NCBI GenBank assembly: GCA_008704415.1
Contig: VXIS01000022.1
Span: forward strand, 124,001-188,000
Source of the DNA: Sphaerosporella brunnea
Lineage: Eukaryota; Ascomycota; Pezizomycetes; Pezizales; Pyronemataceae
Direction: 5' to 3'
DNA length: 64,000 nt
The notes under the pieces were generated by a model. The model ran no database searches and was not told the DNA's origin. It was given only the letters and a program-made list of their open reading frames with translations. Of this stretch, positions 9,929 through 21,140 are shown piece after piece. Each line of letters begins with the position of its first letter. The stretch's first letter is position 1. The position numbers and the translations under genes are program-made.

Positions 9929-10411
9929 ATGACTCCACGTCGTGTGGTTTCCACACGGCTGTTCACTAGTCTGTACAAATTCATTAAGGCGATACGATAC
10001 CATAAGCAGTGGATCTATCTGGCATGTCCCGGCGGGCGCTGCCGACTGGCATTCCATCCGGGATGCGCTGGGTGGTGGCCGTCGGCGGCGCAGGCAGAGG
10101 CGGCCAGGATCGCGCTTGCCAACGGCGATGACCACGAGTCGGAGGAGAAGGACGACTCTGAGGATGAGGAGGAGGAGGAGGGGGAGGAGGAGGAATGGCG
10201 TGGATTTTCGGACGACGAGGCGGGGGAGGAGGAGGAGGAGGAGGTGCCGGAGTGGGTGCAGGTTCAGGACGTGGAGATGAGAGACACCCCTCGTGGTGAG
10301 CGGTCATACATCTTGCGTCTCCATTGCAACAACATGCAAAGCGGTGGCTCGCCCACTGGTCGGGGTCGGATGGTCATGGACATGCTGCGACAGCTCCAGG
10401 GACGTCGTTAA
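9929..10411 (+). CDS. Acidic low-complexity protein, function unknown
   Basis: A 160-codon ORF from an ATG at 9929. The first 55 residues are mixed, with two Cys pairs (CPGGRC and GCAGWW nearby). Residues about 68-115 are almost entirely Glu/Asp/Ser (EDEEEEEGEEEEW, then GEEEEEE). The last 45 residues are Gly/Arg-rich. The acidic tract arises from GAG/GAC-rich repeats and would be open in one frame by composition alone, so translation is not certain. It sits between two family-A hAT-like elements and could be transposon-derived, since those elements also encode acidic segments, but I see no sequence match. No partner or pathway is suggested. Confidence 0.4.
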   Translation: MTPRRVVSTRLFTSLYKFIKAIRYHKQWIYLACPGGRCRLAFHPGCAGWWPSAAQAEAARIALANGDDHESEEKDDSEDEEEEEGEEEEWRGFSDDEAGEEEEEEVPEWVQVQDVEMRDTPRGERSYILRLHCNNMQSGGSPTGRGRMVMDMLRQLQGRR

Positions 10412-10884
10412 AGACACGGGTCCAAACAGCGGAAGACAATGATCGCGATCCGGATTGTAGCAAATTGTGTGTCGCAAACTGGAGTGTTCAAATGGGCAAG
10501 CAGAATAATCAATCTCAGATATCGTTCGTAGTTAACCGTAACCCACGGGTGTTCAACTTGAGCGCACCAGCGGTAAATCTTGTTCTATCTAGAGAGCTCG
10601 AGAGACTCGTGGCGGCGTCAGTGGCTTCTGCCACATGGCAGCCGTTCGCGACGCGGCGTCCTCCGGTTCCACAATGACGGCTCCAGAGGCTATGAGACAG
10701 ACTGCAGCGCTTGGCCCAATTGTAGAGGATGCTGGCCGCCAGCCGGAGGTGTGGAGGAGGTGCGCGGTTTTTCGTCGCGAGCATCGAAGGCGTTGTCAGC
10801 CGCGAACCTCGGTAGGCGTTTGGTCGTTGTGACTGGCAGGCGGTCATGGTTTGAGGGCGGCGTTGCCCCAAGGGAGGCGCAAAT

Positions 10885-11396
10885 TCGGGCGCCGGGCTCG
10901 AGCCTTTCGAAACAATCCGACCCGCTTCCAAAGTATTCGCTTTCACGACCGCCTGCCCAACGGAGTGGCGGACAGCAAATGGACATGACTAGCCCATGGT
11001 TGCAGAACTGGCAAGCGATTACCTTGCCATTCCCCGCTTCAGTGAGCAGTTATCCTCGCGTAGGTTGTCCTAACCCTCGCTTTCCCACGAATGCGCCTTG
11101 CTAACCGTCACGGTCGTAGGGCGGGAGATATTATCATCAAGAAGCACCGAGGTGTTCCAGGCGGAGGGAATGGACGCCGAGCTGGCAGGAGCACTGGAAG
11201 GCTTTGACTCCGGGTCTGACTTGCCAGATATACACTGATAACGCCGCGCAGGAGGTTTTTTGGTACATAGAGGCGTGCAGGATGTGGCTTCGTTCGACCT
11301 CGGTACCGCCTCCGGCATTGGAAATAGTATAGTAGCTGGAGCCGAGCCGGCGCGAGCCTGCCTCTCGCTCAGCTTGAGCCGGCGAATGTCAATCCC
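10885..11396 (+). mobile_element. Degenerate hAT-like element related to family A
   Basis: Near 11166-11240 the plus strand reads MDAELAGALEGFDSGSDL followed by PDIH and a stop, matching the C-terminus encoded by the family-A copies at 8629 and 56482. The right edge (CGAGCC boxes at 11340-11385, then AATGTCAATCCCTAA) looks like a decayed family-A terminus. A CTCGAGCCTTTC box near 10900 may mark the left side. Ends and target duplication are not clear. Confidence 0.5.
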
Positions 11397-11705
11397 TAAT
11401 AGCACGTAAATGTTCAGACAAGACGAGCTACAGCAATCAACCGTGCAAATCTTGCCTTCGAGACCGCGCCGTTGAAAAGCATAGACTATACAGCGCGGCG
11501 TGCCATTGACAATGAAAACCTCGCCGTATCAATCCAGGGCACCACAAGAATGCCGTTGCTGTCCAGGCCCGACACCAGATAAAGCTCTATCAGGTTCACC
11601 ATTTATCGAGCTTGTGCTTTGTCACAGTGGCTCCAAACACACAATGTGGTTCGTTAGCCATCATTGCCAATTATTGGGTCAGTATATTTTCCGTTTACGA
11701 GTATC

Positions 11706-11944
11706 AGGGCCCGTCTGGATTCGTGGTGTTGAGGAGATAATGGTCATTTGACCATATATATTTTCGCCAAAGAGGGGGTCGTCGCTTGTGCAAGCGGGCA
11801 GGGTGGTTGTGCGAGCGGTGGTTGACAGGGTCATCACAGCGATACTGACGGGGCTCATCTCTCCACACACTATCGTTTCATTCCCAATGATAGTTCGGAC
11901 GAATGTCCATTATCTCCTACATACCGTCAATTCAGACGGGCCCT
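11706..11944. mobile_element. Foldback MITE, about 239 bp
   Basis: The left arm AGGGCCCGTCTGGATT (11706-11721) and the right arm AATTCAGACGGGCCCT (about 11928-11943) pair at 15 of 16 positions. A second, inner pair GAGGAGATAATGG / CCATTATCTCCTAC (about 11732-11745 and 11907-11920) extends the palindrome. No coding capacity and no convincing target duplication, so the superfamily is open. Confidence 0.7.
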
Positions 11945-11974
11945 TCTTACACTTCAAGATGGTCTGAAGAACAC

Positions 11975-12591
11975 TCAAAGACTCCCCGGTCCCTCCGCCC
12001 ACCCCCGGCGCACACCGCGGCACCGTACAGCAACGCCCGTTCCACGATACGACAGAGCGCCTACTAGCGCAAAACCGAAGCCCACAGGCACCAGGCTGAT
12101 GGCAAACGGCCAGAACGTGTATTGAAAATCAAACATCTCCTTTCTCTCGGGGAGGAAGTGAGGAGGGAACGTGTTGGACCAGGCGGCGTAGTCATTAAGC
12201 CTTTTTCCAAACCCCTATTCGAAGGCCTTCAGGTGAATGCAATTATTCACGCACATGGCTGCCGCAGTCATCAGCGCCCTCCACATCACAATGTCCTCCA
12301 ACTGCAGCGTGTCCCTCAGTATGTCGGTATCCATGAGTCTTGCAATCAATCGCGGTTGTGCTCTACAACATTGTTCAAGAGCAACCTCTGGACGGCGTCG
12401 ACATTGCCGCTCATTGCGAGATCCACCTGCCGCCGCTCCGTCACACGCATGCTGTCAAGCCGGCCATTAAAGAGCCGATGTAAGTGCCGGGTCACCAATT
12501 GAAGGTCGTAGATGTCGTTGTGGACCGTGAGGCGTAACCCGACCATGTCCAGAAGCGGGGGGCAGGTCGGCGCGATGGCGTCTTCCACCAT
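11975..12591 (-). pseudogene. Decayed gene with hydrophobic C-terminal segment
   Basis: From an ATG at 12591 the minus strand reads an 80-codon frame (start MVEDAIAPTCPPLLDMVGLR) to a stop near 12346. The next frame continues at once as LIARLMDTDILRDTLQLEDI and runs, through one TAG after LKAFE, to a stop at 11975-11977. The distal part contains PERKEMFDFQYTFWPFAISL followed by VPVGFGFALVGALSY, a likely membrane segment with an aromatic lead-in that broadly recalls fungal CorA-like or other integral membrane proteins. One frameshift (about 12355) and one stop therefore separate this from an open frame of roughly 200 codons. The family is not recognised. The foldback MITE lies just downstream. 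Confidence 0.5.
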
Positions 12592-12726
12592 CGCAAGGCG
12601 TTTGCGGGAGAGCTCGGCTGCGGGGACGGGCGACCGTCTGGTCAGTCGTGGGGAAAGTCAGAGGCGACGTCAGAAGAAACGTTTCTCATTCTTTTTTAGT
12701 TGACATTTGTTGAAATCAGATTTTTA

Positions 12727-13686
12727 TATGGTGCCGGAAGCGTTAAACAGTGAGCAATCAGGGGGGAGGGTTTTTGAAACACCAGTTACCCTGCTGTCAT
12801 CGAGCGAGTGATATTCTACGATGCATGGTGCGCGCTACAATCAACGGCCGGAGCCAACCCCGAATGCTCGTATTTAAGGTGCTTCTGTGACTTTGCGGTG
12901 ACTTTTGTACACGAATGGAACCTTCATCTTGTAACTTGCCCATGACCTTTGTGTGATGTCCTTGCCGTCCTGCCATGTAGTGTGTGGCTCATAGCCAGTC
13001 TCACTCTTGCTGACATATTCGAAGGGCTGCTCCGCGGCCTTTGCCTTGGCTGCTTTGTGCAATCATCAATGCCAGTGAAATCCGAGTCTTGTTGGAGAAC
13101 CGCCTACCGCCTTTTATTTTGTTTAATTGTCTCTCCATGAGCCACAGCATCTGTAAGCAGTGCCGGAAATCCTGCCCTCCCCTGCTCAGGTAACGTTTGT
13201 CCTGTCGCTACACCTTTTCAATATCCGCAATTGCATCGGTAAGCAGTATTTCAGTAACTTCTGCGCTATTTGGGCTCCGTTTTGGCCTAGGCCAGGCTGC
13301 CCGTGCTTGCTGAATTTCGACTGCCAGATCTTCCCGCCTTTTTTTCATCCTTTGAAATATTGTCTGACTGGTTGCTTCAGGTTCTTTATCGGCCGTTGCC
13401 TTAGGAGCAGCCTGCGCAGCTTCAGCAGCAGCAGCTTGCGCCTCACCGCGCTTTCTTCCTCTCCATATGGTGATTCTGGATGGGGTTTGTGTATGGGGTC
13501 TTGCCATTTCTAGAACGCGACTTCAGGTTTTTCAGGGAGGAGTAGTGTTGCCAGTGTATTGAGGCGTGCCTATATGGAGAGGCGGGTGCGCATTGACAAT
13601 CACTCGCTCGATTGCAGCCGGAAAACCGGTGTTTCAATACCCCCCCCTGCTTGGTCACTGTTTAAGGCTTCCGGCACCATATTTAA
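12727..13686. repeat. Inverted repeat pair enclosing the 170-codon gene
   Basis: The arm at about 12727-12815 (TATGGTGCCGGAAGCGTTAA, then ATCGAGCGAGTGAT) is present in reverse complement at about 13600-13686, near 80% identical over ~85 bp. The arms lie about 60 bp beyond the gene's stop and 95 bp before its start. No target duplication could be fixed because the outer edges fade. Confidence 0.75.
12874..13507 (-). CDS. Three-exon basic/coiled-coil protein, function unknown
   Basis: Model, minus strand: exons 13507-13214, 13150-13108 and 13049-12874, joined by introns of 63 nt (donor GTGTAG, acceptor TTACAG) and 58 nt (donor GTAGGC, acceptor AAGCAG). The phases close exactly to give 170 aa. 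Residues 1-40 are basic then Ala/Glu/Gln-rich (KRGEAQAAAAEAAQAA). Residues 50-75 are helical and charged (QRMKKRREDLAVEIQQARAA), a possible short coiled coil. The C-terminal third (TTWQDGKDITQRSWASYKMK) is more ordered and ends KVTEAP. No catalytic motif or membrane segment is seen. The gene sits alone between two inverted repeats, so it may be cargo of an unclassified element or a host gene caught between foldback copies. The first donor is non-standard, so the exon 1 boundary is the weakest point. Confidence 0.5.
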
Positions 13687-13789
13687 CTGAAACTGAGCCT
13701 TACGAAAGAATGAATATGGTCATGAAACTCTTTGAGCGCAACCGGCGAGCGAAAGAAAGGCTTCACTTGCTTCAAAACCCGTTGCACGG

Positions 13790-14100
13790 TGACACAGTCG
13801 CTGGTCGGCCTGGTCACAGCGATTGTAGGACGAGACGGGGAACGTTTAGTGGTGAACGTGTTGTCTAAAGGAGAAGAAGGAAGCTATCTACCCGCCGCCC
13901 TTATATCCTCTCCTTGCCTCACTACCGTGCACTCCTCCCTAGGCCCGAACCCTACATGGATCCCTACAGCGATCACGGTATTTCGACCGATGGCATGTTG
14001 GAGAAAAGTAGAATCGAGGTTTGCCGATATAGACTCATTTTCCATGAAGCCGTGGAACAAAATTCCTAATTCTCTGCCAAATCCTCATCATCCGTAACCT
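13790..14100 (+). promoter_or_regulatory. Promoter-like sequence duplicated at 17690-17850
   Basis: CGTTTAGTG, CGTGTTGTCT and CTTATATCC occur in the same order at 13845-13910 and 17754-17815, followed in each case by a pyrimidine-rich tract. This resembles a TATA promoter module. Downstream of the first copy an ATG at 13955 opens a 37-codon frame (MDPYSDHGISTDGMLEKSRI) too short to call a gene. Confidence 0.35.
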
Positions 14101-14399
14101 GTATCTGATATTATTAACTGAAACGGATTTTTTTTGCTATTGCTTTCCGTCTTTGATCTGCTTGCGACGTGCATGGCGAGTATCCGGCGTGGCCGGGCCG
14201 TTATGGTGGGTCTTGTTGAGCTGCAACTCGATCATTGCGGGGCACTTGTAGGGGGGCTCGGCGGCGGGGGCGGGCGACGCCTGGCACTGCGAAGGTGAGA
14301 TTCTTGGCGGGGGGGAGGGCGACTCGGTGCGCGAGGATGGCAGGGCAGGCGACTATCTGCGCGGGGAGGCCGGTGCGGGGTCAGCGTTTTCTTGACGTG

Positions 14400-15242
14400 C
14401 AGCCAGAATGGCCTCCACCATCTCGTCTAACATGTCGTTAATCTGACCAGACAAGACCTGCAGCTGGTCCTCATTCCTGGTCTGGCGGGCGTCCTGTTTG
14501 TGCTGCCACAGCTGCTGGGTAGCCCAGTGAGCATCCTCCTCCTGCTGCCATTGCTGCAGCTATTGCTTCTTCTCCTGCTGGGCGAAAGGTAGCTCCAGAA
14601 CCACAGCCAGGTTGAGCGGGGCAGATTCGGCATTCCGCAGGTGCGAACGGTTACCATCCCCCGCGGAGCCACGGACGTGCCGCATTTCCAAAGGTGGTCG
14701 GTCTTTTTGACCGCGTCCACACCCGGTTGATAAAGGCCCGGGAATCTGTTGACAACCATACCGTGGTTGAAGGCCTCAGTCAGGGCCGCCTCCCACTGCT
14801 GCATAGTGCCGTTCTTGCGGGGGTGGTACAGCTCGTACCATCAGTTGTTGAAGATGAATTCCGCGATAAGGGTATCGGTCTTGTGCGGGGAGCGGCGAGC
14901 CGCGAGCCCGTACTGGGCGTAACGTTTCTTTAGAGTCGTCGGGTAGGTGTCGCATTCGTCAGGGGCTATGTGTGAAGACGGATTGCGGTCCGGGGGAGGT
15001 CCAGGTTTGGGATGGTTCAGGATTGCAAGGGAGTTATGTGGGAGACGAGCCGTTGGGAGTGGTGGGAGGTGATCGAACAATGCCAAAAGCACCGGCTCCA
15101 CCGCCACAACCCACTCTCTCCGATCAACTAATCCAATTTCAGGAGCATTGAGCGGTAGATTGTGTATCGGCTCGGCGCGCGGGAAAAGCGGGAGCAGAAG
15201 GGGGGCATTGGGCGCACGCGACGGCGCTTCACTAGCAATCAC
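14400..15242 (-). pseudogene. Decayed coiled-coil/gag-like gene
   Basis: One minus-strand frame is open from 15242 to 14427 except for a single TGA at 14841-14843. It reads YPTTLKKRYAQYGLAARRSP, then after the stop WYELYHPRKNGTMQQWEAAL. Near 14640 the sense passes to another frame that is Gln/Glu-rich and helical (DAHWATQQLWQHKQDARQTR, then DQLQVLSGQINDMLDEMVEA) and carries a second stop. Length, lack of a catalytic motif and coiled-coil composition resemble a structural or gag-like protein of a retroelement, but I found no zinc knuckle. No ATG starts the first frame, so the 5' end is unknown. Confidence 0.45.
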
Positions 15243-15547
15243 TCGTCGTCTCCCAAAACAAGAAGCTGTACACGAGATATATGACTACCTATCGGCCGGC
15301 GCATGTAGGGAGCGCTTTTGCGTTATTTTTTTTGTTGTGGATCGTAATATCTGCAGTTGCCAACGGCAGGTTCCTCGATTCCGCCACCAAGACGTGTAAG
15401 GGTTGATTAGGCGCGGACTCCAGCGCTGTGTTGTTGCCCAATTGTTGGATAAAGCAAACGAATGTTCAGCCCTGAAAAAGGTGGGAATGTCAAGCAGCCG
15501 TGGAGACGCCGCGCGTCGTTAGAGATTTGCAGCAGAACAGAGGGGGA
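15243..15547. other. Gap: nothing recognised
   Basis: No ORF, repeat or splice pattern was convincing in this interval. Confidence 0.4.
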
Positions 15548-15555
15548 GGGTACGC

Positions 15556-16351
15556 CAGTGTTCCTCACGGGCCGGGGTTGTCTGCAGGTCGGACTGGACG
15601 GTCTGCCATAGTCCAGTCAAGTCCTCGCTCGACAGAGCCCTGAAGCGATCCAGTCCGCGATTGATCCAGGACTGGAAAACCTTGTCCATGAGGTCGGCGG
15701 ACTGGACCAGCCTGCAGTCCTTGCTTATGTGATATCTATGCACCGAGCCTGAACGTGCGAGCGGTGCGCATCATGTTGGGGCCAACACCATCTTTGCCGC
15801 CATGGCTGCACCATAACTGCCGCTGGAACTTAACACTGCAAATTTTCACCGCCTTCGAAAGTCACCAACGCGCAACTCTCGCGACTGCGCCCTGAGACCG
15901 TGAATATAAACGCTGATTGTCATCAAAGTGTAAGTCACTCACTACGTGCCAGATTGGCCGCTGAGCACCGGGATGGGCTCGTCAGCACGAGCCATGCTGA
16001 GCTTCCAGAGCTTGAGAAGATGCTCAATGCGCTCGGTATCCAGCAACTCAAGCGGGGCACGGTTGAACATCCTGAGCGTGAAGCATAAGGGAGGTTTGGA
16101 GCGCGCGGAGGATACATTAACTATATGGCCGGGTATGGGTTATGAGGGCACGGGCGGTTTGAATATAAAATCCTTGTGAAATTCATTACTCCGCAGGCAG
16201 TATCCAGTCGACTGGAAGGCCTGCAGGCGGTCCTGTCCATACCTCCCGAAAAGACTGCTGGCCCCGGGTAATCTCTTGGGCTGGACTGCATGATGTCGTC
16301 CAGGTCCGGTCCGCGCTCAGGACAGGTCGGACTGGACTGTGAGGAACACTG
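15556..16351. mobile_element. hAT-like element, family C
   Basis: The element begins CAGTGTTCCTCAC (15556) and ends GTGAGGAACACTG (16351), and is bounded by a perfect 8-bp target duplication GGGTACGC (15548-15555 and 16352-16359). Near each end the motif CAGTCCAGTCCGACC, or its complement, recurs, as expected of subterminal transposase sites. The interior has short frames only and two runs resembling degraded coding sequence. The sequence next to its right end is also present around 55411-55580. Confidence 0.9.
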
Positions 16352-16359
16352 GGGTACGC

Positions 16360-19300
16360 ATCCGGTCGTGGAAGCTGTTGTGGACTTAGGTTCAAACTAG
16401 CGGATCTATCGGACTGATATGACCAGTGCAAGATTGGGAATGTATGGACATATCGCTATTGAACGTCGATATTGAAGTCGATGAAAAAACACACGGCGAG
16501 TGGAAAACCTTAGCGGGGGCAGTGGAAAGCCAGTATTCAAAAATCGGGGGACGAAGGCCAGATGTCCTAAGAGGATCATTGATCCGTTCGCAGAAGTCTT
16601 TTTCGGAGTAGATAACCACTGTGTAAGTACGCGTAGCCTGGAGAGCTTTTTTATTCATACTGGTAGCTTTCGTTCGAGCCTGGGACTACCGTTTGTGATG
16701 TGGCAGCCGTTTGCAACTGGGACGTGCTGATCGCGACGGCGCATCTTGGCCTGAAGGCCAGAACGATTATTGCACAGTTATTTCTAGCGAGGGTTGATGT
16801 GCGGTGTTGACCTCGCTTCCCCTCGCATCCTGCAGCAGCTTTTTGGTGCCGTAGTCGATGCTTTGCGCAAAGCGACGTCTCTGGAAGATTGCGCTGCGGC
16901 AGGCCTGATGCGCATTGCGCTTTGCCGATGCCGCTCCTCCTCGTCGGGCTCGCAGACGGCATGCCATATCTTCTGGGTCCGGGTTGCATCCTCATCTACT
17001 GATCCCTCGTGTTTTTAGAGACGGAATATCGGCGATGGTGCTGTGTTTGTTGAAGTATGGATGTGGACGCTTACGTTTCACGCCCGTCATCGTTGTTGAC
17101 CTTTTTCGTCGTGGATGCTCTGAGCAGTGCCGTGGCTGGCTGACACGGCGAGCTGTCGGGCACGCAAAAAGTCCCGTGCATGTGGCAGGCGGAACTGTGC
17201 TTCTCTTCCCGCACGTCTGGATGACGATTGTCGATCGGCACGATATTGTTCAGGTCAAAAACCCGTCACGACACGGGAAACGCAGCGATGAGCAGGATTA
17301 TATGATGCGTGCACGTTTGCAAGGTTTGATTGGCCGATACGGGCACGCAAACCGGTGACCAGGCCCTGCGATCACCGGTGCATCGTTGTGTTTGTAACGA
17401 TCCTTGCTGTCTGCATGCCGCGGCGAATGGTGTTACGACACCCGCTGCCCCGCAGACCACAAAATATCCGCAACTCGCCCGGCAGCGAGCGCGCGTTCAG
17501 ATGTGGGCACCTACACAGCCGGCCGATTCTGTGCAGCGAGCCAGCTGCCGAGGTTCATTATCACGGGGTTCGACCGAGCCTTTGTTGCCGACTCCGTATC
17601 CCAATATGGCGGGATCCGCAGCAGCTTGACACAGCCGTGCACAGGCTGCACGTGAGTCCGAATCGACATTGGATGTTGATCTGGCAAGATGCAGTTCCTG
17701 GCGTTAGTTGTAACGACTGCGCCCACGCGAGTTTTGGGAAGAGATTGTGGACGTTTAGTGTTGCTCGTGTTGTCTGGATGGCGCGGAGAGATTTGCCTAC
17801 ACAAGCGCCTTATATCCACTTCTACTCGCCCGCAGTTCTCGATGCTTCCATACCAACCTCCAACCGTCGTGGTCCGAACACTACATCGCTTCGCCGTCCA
17901 CACCAAGCGCAACGTGCAAAATATAGACCCAATGCCCTTCTCTCCTTCCGTTCCTTCGCGTGTTGACCTCGCTTCTTAGCCTCCCAATGGAGCAGCCCAG
18001 GAATGGCACTCCTTTACCAACGCCCAATGCGAGCCAAGCCGTGTCGCCAGGGTAATCGTCACCCAAACCAAATCTCGACGGTTCTTAATCTTCATGCCCG
18101 CTTTGGAACGTTCCGGAGCTGATTGGCGTCTGCAGACGGCACTTCCATGCGTGTGGGTGACAGGCCTGCAATGTCTTCAACCTGACCGCCGCTGCACGGA
18201 CCCAGATGACCTGACGGGGTGCTCCGTACCGTTTCGGTAATTTCCTCGCGCTGCTGGACGTCATCTCATCCTTGGGGTCGTGAAGCGGCGATCTCCGTGA
18301 ACGCAAGGGAGTGCTCCCGAAGACGCGAAAATCACGACGGTAACCCGGTGCCACCTCTCGCAGTAAACAACTGGCCGCGCTCCAGCAGACCGCAGCGTTC
18401 GAAATATCAACACGAAGCCAGAGCTAGTCGCCGCAGCCGCATGTGCGCCACACTGTGGCGATCGGTGGAGGGTTTCTGCGCAGCTTGCAAGGGTGTTCGC
18501 TCAGCTAGAGGTAGCGCCTTGTGCTCGGTTTTCCTGGTTCATCACTCGGAGTTGGGGGGGGGGGGGGGGCGTTGCTTTGGTTTCGCCTGTCGCTGTTGAC
18601 GGTTAGACTCCCGATCCTCCCTTGCGGGTTGCCGTCGTGCGGCACTGAGTACGCCACAAAGCTCGCTACGCCTGCATGCAGTAATCGTCGTCCCTTGCGC
18701 GTGGTCTCCGCGGTCAATTTCAAGTTTCAAGTGTAAGCAGCAGAGATGGAATGAGTCCACCGCGTTGACGTCTACACACGCACCATCTGCGCAACTGCGA
18801 CAGCGGGTGGTCGGCTAAGGCAGCGATGATGCGCGTCCCGCTGATGCACGTCTCCAGCGTCGTTTCGAGTTGTCGCCGACCTGCCATCCGGGCTCCTGGA
18901 TACGAGGCGTTGAAGGGGCGGTGGCTCATCCCACGCGGCTTCTCAAAATATCACTCGCGAGATATCCAAGACATGCAGCGCGGCCGAGAAACACCCCGTA
19001 ACCGAACGGCATCGTCGCTGATCGTGGCGCACGGCGTTTAACATCGAGTGAAGCTGGCGCCGTGGACGCGTACAGCTGCCCGGTGTCCGCGGAAAAAGCT
19101 GCCAGCGTTGAGGGAGTAGGTCTCCATCGCACGTGTCGTGGGCAGCCGAAGGGCTGTCCAGCCAGCAACGATGAAGGGCTGCGGGTGCCATTGCAGCGGG
19201 GGCACGCGCGGTGCGGTGACTAATCAAGCGGTGTTGGACGCGCAAGCCAACACCAACGCTAACTGAACGGCCTCGTCTTTGATCGCAAGGAATGCATCCC

Positions 19301-21132
19301 ATATAGGATGTTATTTCCCCGCTGAGAGGAATATCCACCGGGAGTCACCGTACCTCATCGATCGCCTGAACGCGCGGTCTACATGTATGTTGAGTCTGCA
19401 AAATGAGCCGTTCGTTGTGCCTGCCGTTGGCTTCGCCCTGGGTGCCGGCGGCTGCGTTTTCACCGGTACAGTCACCGCTTGCCGGCATTAACCGCCACGC
19501 GACATTGCAGTGCTACTCCCCCGCCAGAGAGGCAGGATGGCTGCAAGCTTGTCTTATTGCAGGTCGGGGTGTCGTTTCGTGTCGGCGATCCAGAAGTACC
19601 GGTCGCGTGAGTGGCTCGATGGCAGCCGGGCATGCTGGGTGTTCGGCCAGCGGTACGTTCTTGCGGCTAACGACGTTCCGCAGTTTCCGTGCCCGTCGAG
19701 CCGCGTCGACCGATAAGGATGATGATACTACCGAGCCCTCGACCCTCCACCCAGCGAATGACGGTCTCTGACACCGCTTTGCTATCCCCCGTTCTAGCCC
19801 CGTGCTCTTCAGCTGGCGGGTGCCCCGGCGCAGATACGAGCCGATGAGAAGCTGCGCCTCGTGGTGGGTGAACGGGGTGGAGTTGATTGCACACTGCGGA
19901 TGTGCGCAGGTGGCTGCCACGGGTTTGCAATGGTTGATGTGCTGTGCAGTCGCCAGGTCAGTGAGGGGTTAGCGTCAGCATCACCGACATCGTTGGCGGC
20001 TTCGGTGGCCGGTGGCATGGCAAAACGTTGCCTCGATTCAGGAAGTGCGGACGCAGGGTCAGGACTGCTTCTGCACGCCAGGGAGTGTTCGTCAAGCGAA
20101 CACTGCAGCGGTGTCTCTTGTTTCGGGTCGTCATGTCGTGAGCAATAGATGGAGGACCGTGGGTAAGCAAGGGAGCTGGGTGCATACATACCTGCTCATC
20201 GAGATCACTTGCCCGCGCGAGATTTTGCGTCATCAGGGTTCAGAGCGGACGAGCAAAGCCGTCGTGACGGATAACGTGTACTCTCACGAGATATGGACTG
20301 CACATACTCCGGCATGCCACGTATATTGGACACCTGGAAGCTCTCATCGTCGATGGGGGAATACGGCGGAGAGTTCCAGTCGCACTGTGCTGAGGGCTTG
20401 CCAAAAGATGCTTGCTGTGCACTGCCGATGACAAGACGCAAAATGGCCAACATCACGCGTGCACACGGCACTGCTGATGTCCGCCAGGTTCCGCCGACGA
20501 AATGTGGAAATCCCGAATTGCGATTGGACACCCTCGACAATCAGTGCCCCCACTCGGATCGTTAATGATCGTGCAGCGCCGAAATCACGGGCTGCGAAAT
20601 GCATCACGGATGGCCGATTGACCAGGATGAAAAATAATATTGCTGTCCTGTCGGTGGAAACGACAAAGAGTGGCGGGTTCCTGGCAATATTCTCGCGTCA
20701 ACCCCGTTTCGTGCCCATTTTCCGCGATGCAACGACACCCTCCGGCGCGATCGATGGCCTGTTTCTAAACTGCGCTCCTTGAGCTACGGTCGCCCTGCGA
20801 CGGAAGTTCTGATGCAACAGCCCGGCGGCTTGGTTGCCGCCACTTCAGCCGTCAGTAGGTGATATTTCTCGTGCTCCGACCGCATAGTCCAGAACGGTCA
20901 TACTCAAAGATCCACCGTTCAATTTCCCACCGCCCAGCGGGTTGCGCACGCACATCGTCGGCTTTCATATCCTCGGCGATATCCCGGCGTGCCATGGCCC
21001 AAGGAATGGCCGCCATATCTCGGCGTCGTGGCTGGCAGCTGCTGCTTGTGGAAATCTAGCCTCCAGCGTTCGTTCGCGGTGCACACTTCGTCCGCCCCCC
21101 CATCCGCGGCGGCACATCGGCGCCGCAGGAGC
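16360..21132. other. Gene-poor region of ambiguous short ORFs
   Basis: Almost 5 kb in which both strands show open frames of 60-140 codons that overlap antisense partners of equal quality (for example 20012-20431 on plus and 20205-20540 on minus). None has a recognised domain. A GTAAGT donor sits at 16623 but I could not build a model around it. The interval 17690-17850 holds the second copy of the promoter-like module. Decayed genes are likely, but I cannot place them. Confidence 0.4.
18554..18569 (+). repeat. Run of 16 G
   Basis: A homopolymer of 16 guanines. A similar 14-C run is at 56357-56370. Such runs can form quadruplexes in vivo and are frequent sites of indel error in assemblies. 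Confidence 0.9.
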
Positions 21133-21140
21133 GGCTATCC

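Noticed and set aside
12346..12591. Ankyrin repeat in NVDAVQRLLLNN
   Set aside because: A single short helix-like match. The rest of the frame lacks the GxTPLHxAA signature, so the label was not used.
14841..14843. TGA recoding (selenocysteine or readthrough) in the 14.4-15.2 kb gene
   Set aside because: A second stop and a frameshift follow, and no SECIS-like context was noticed, so decay is the simpler explanation.
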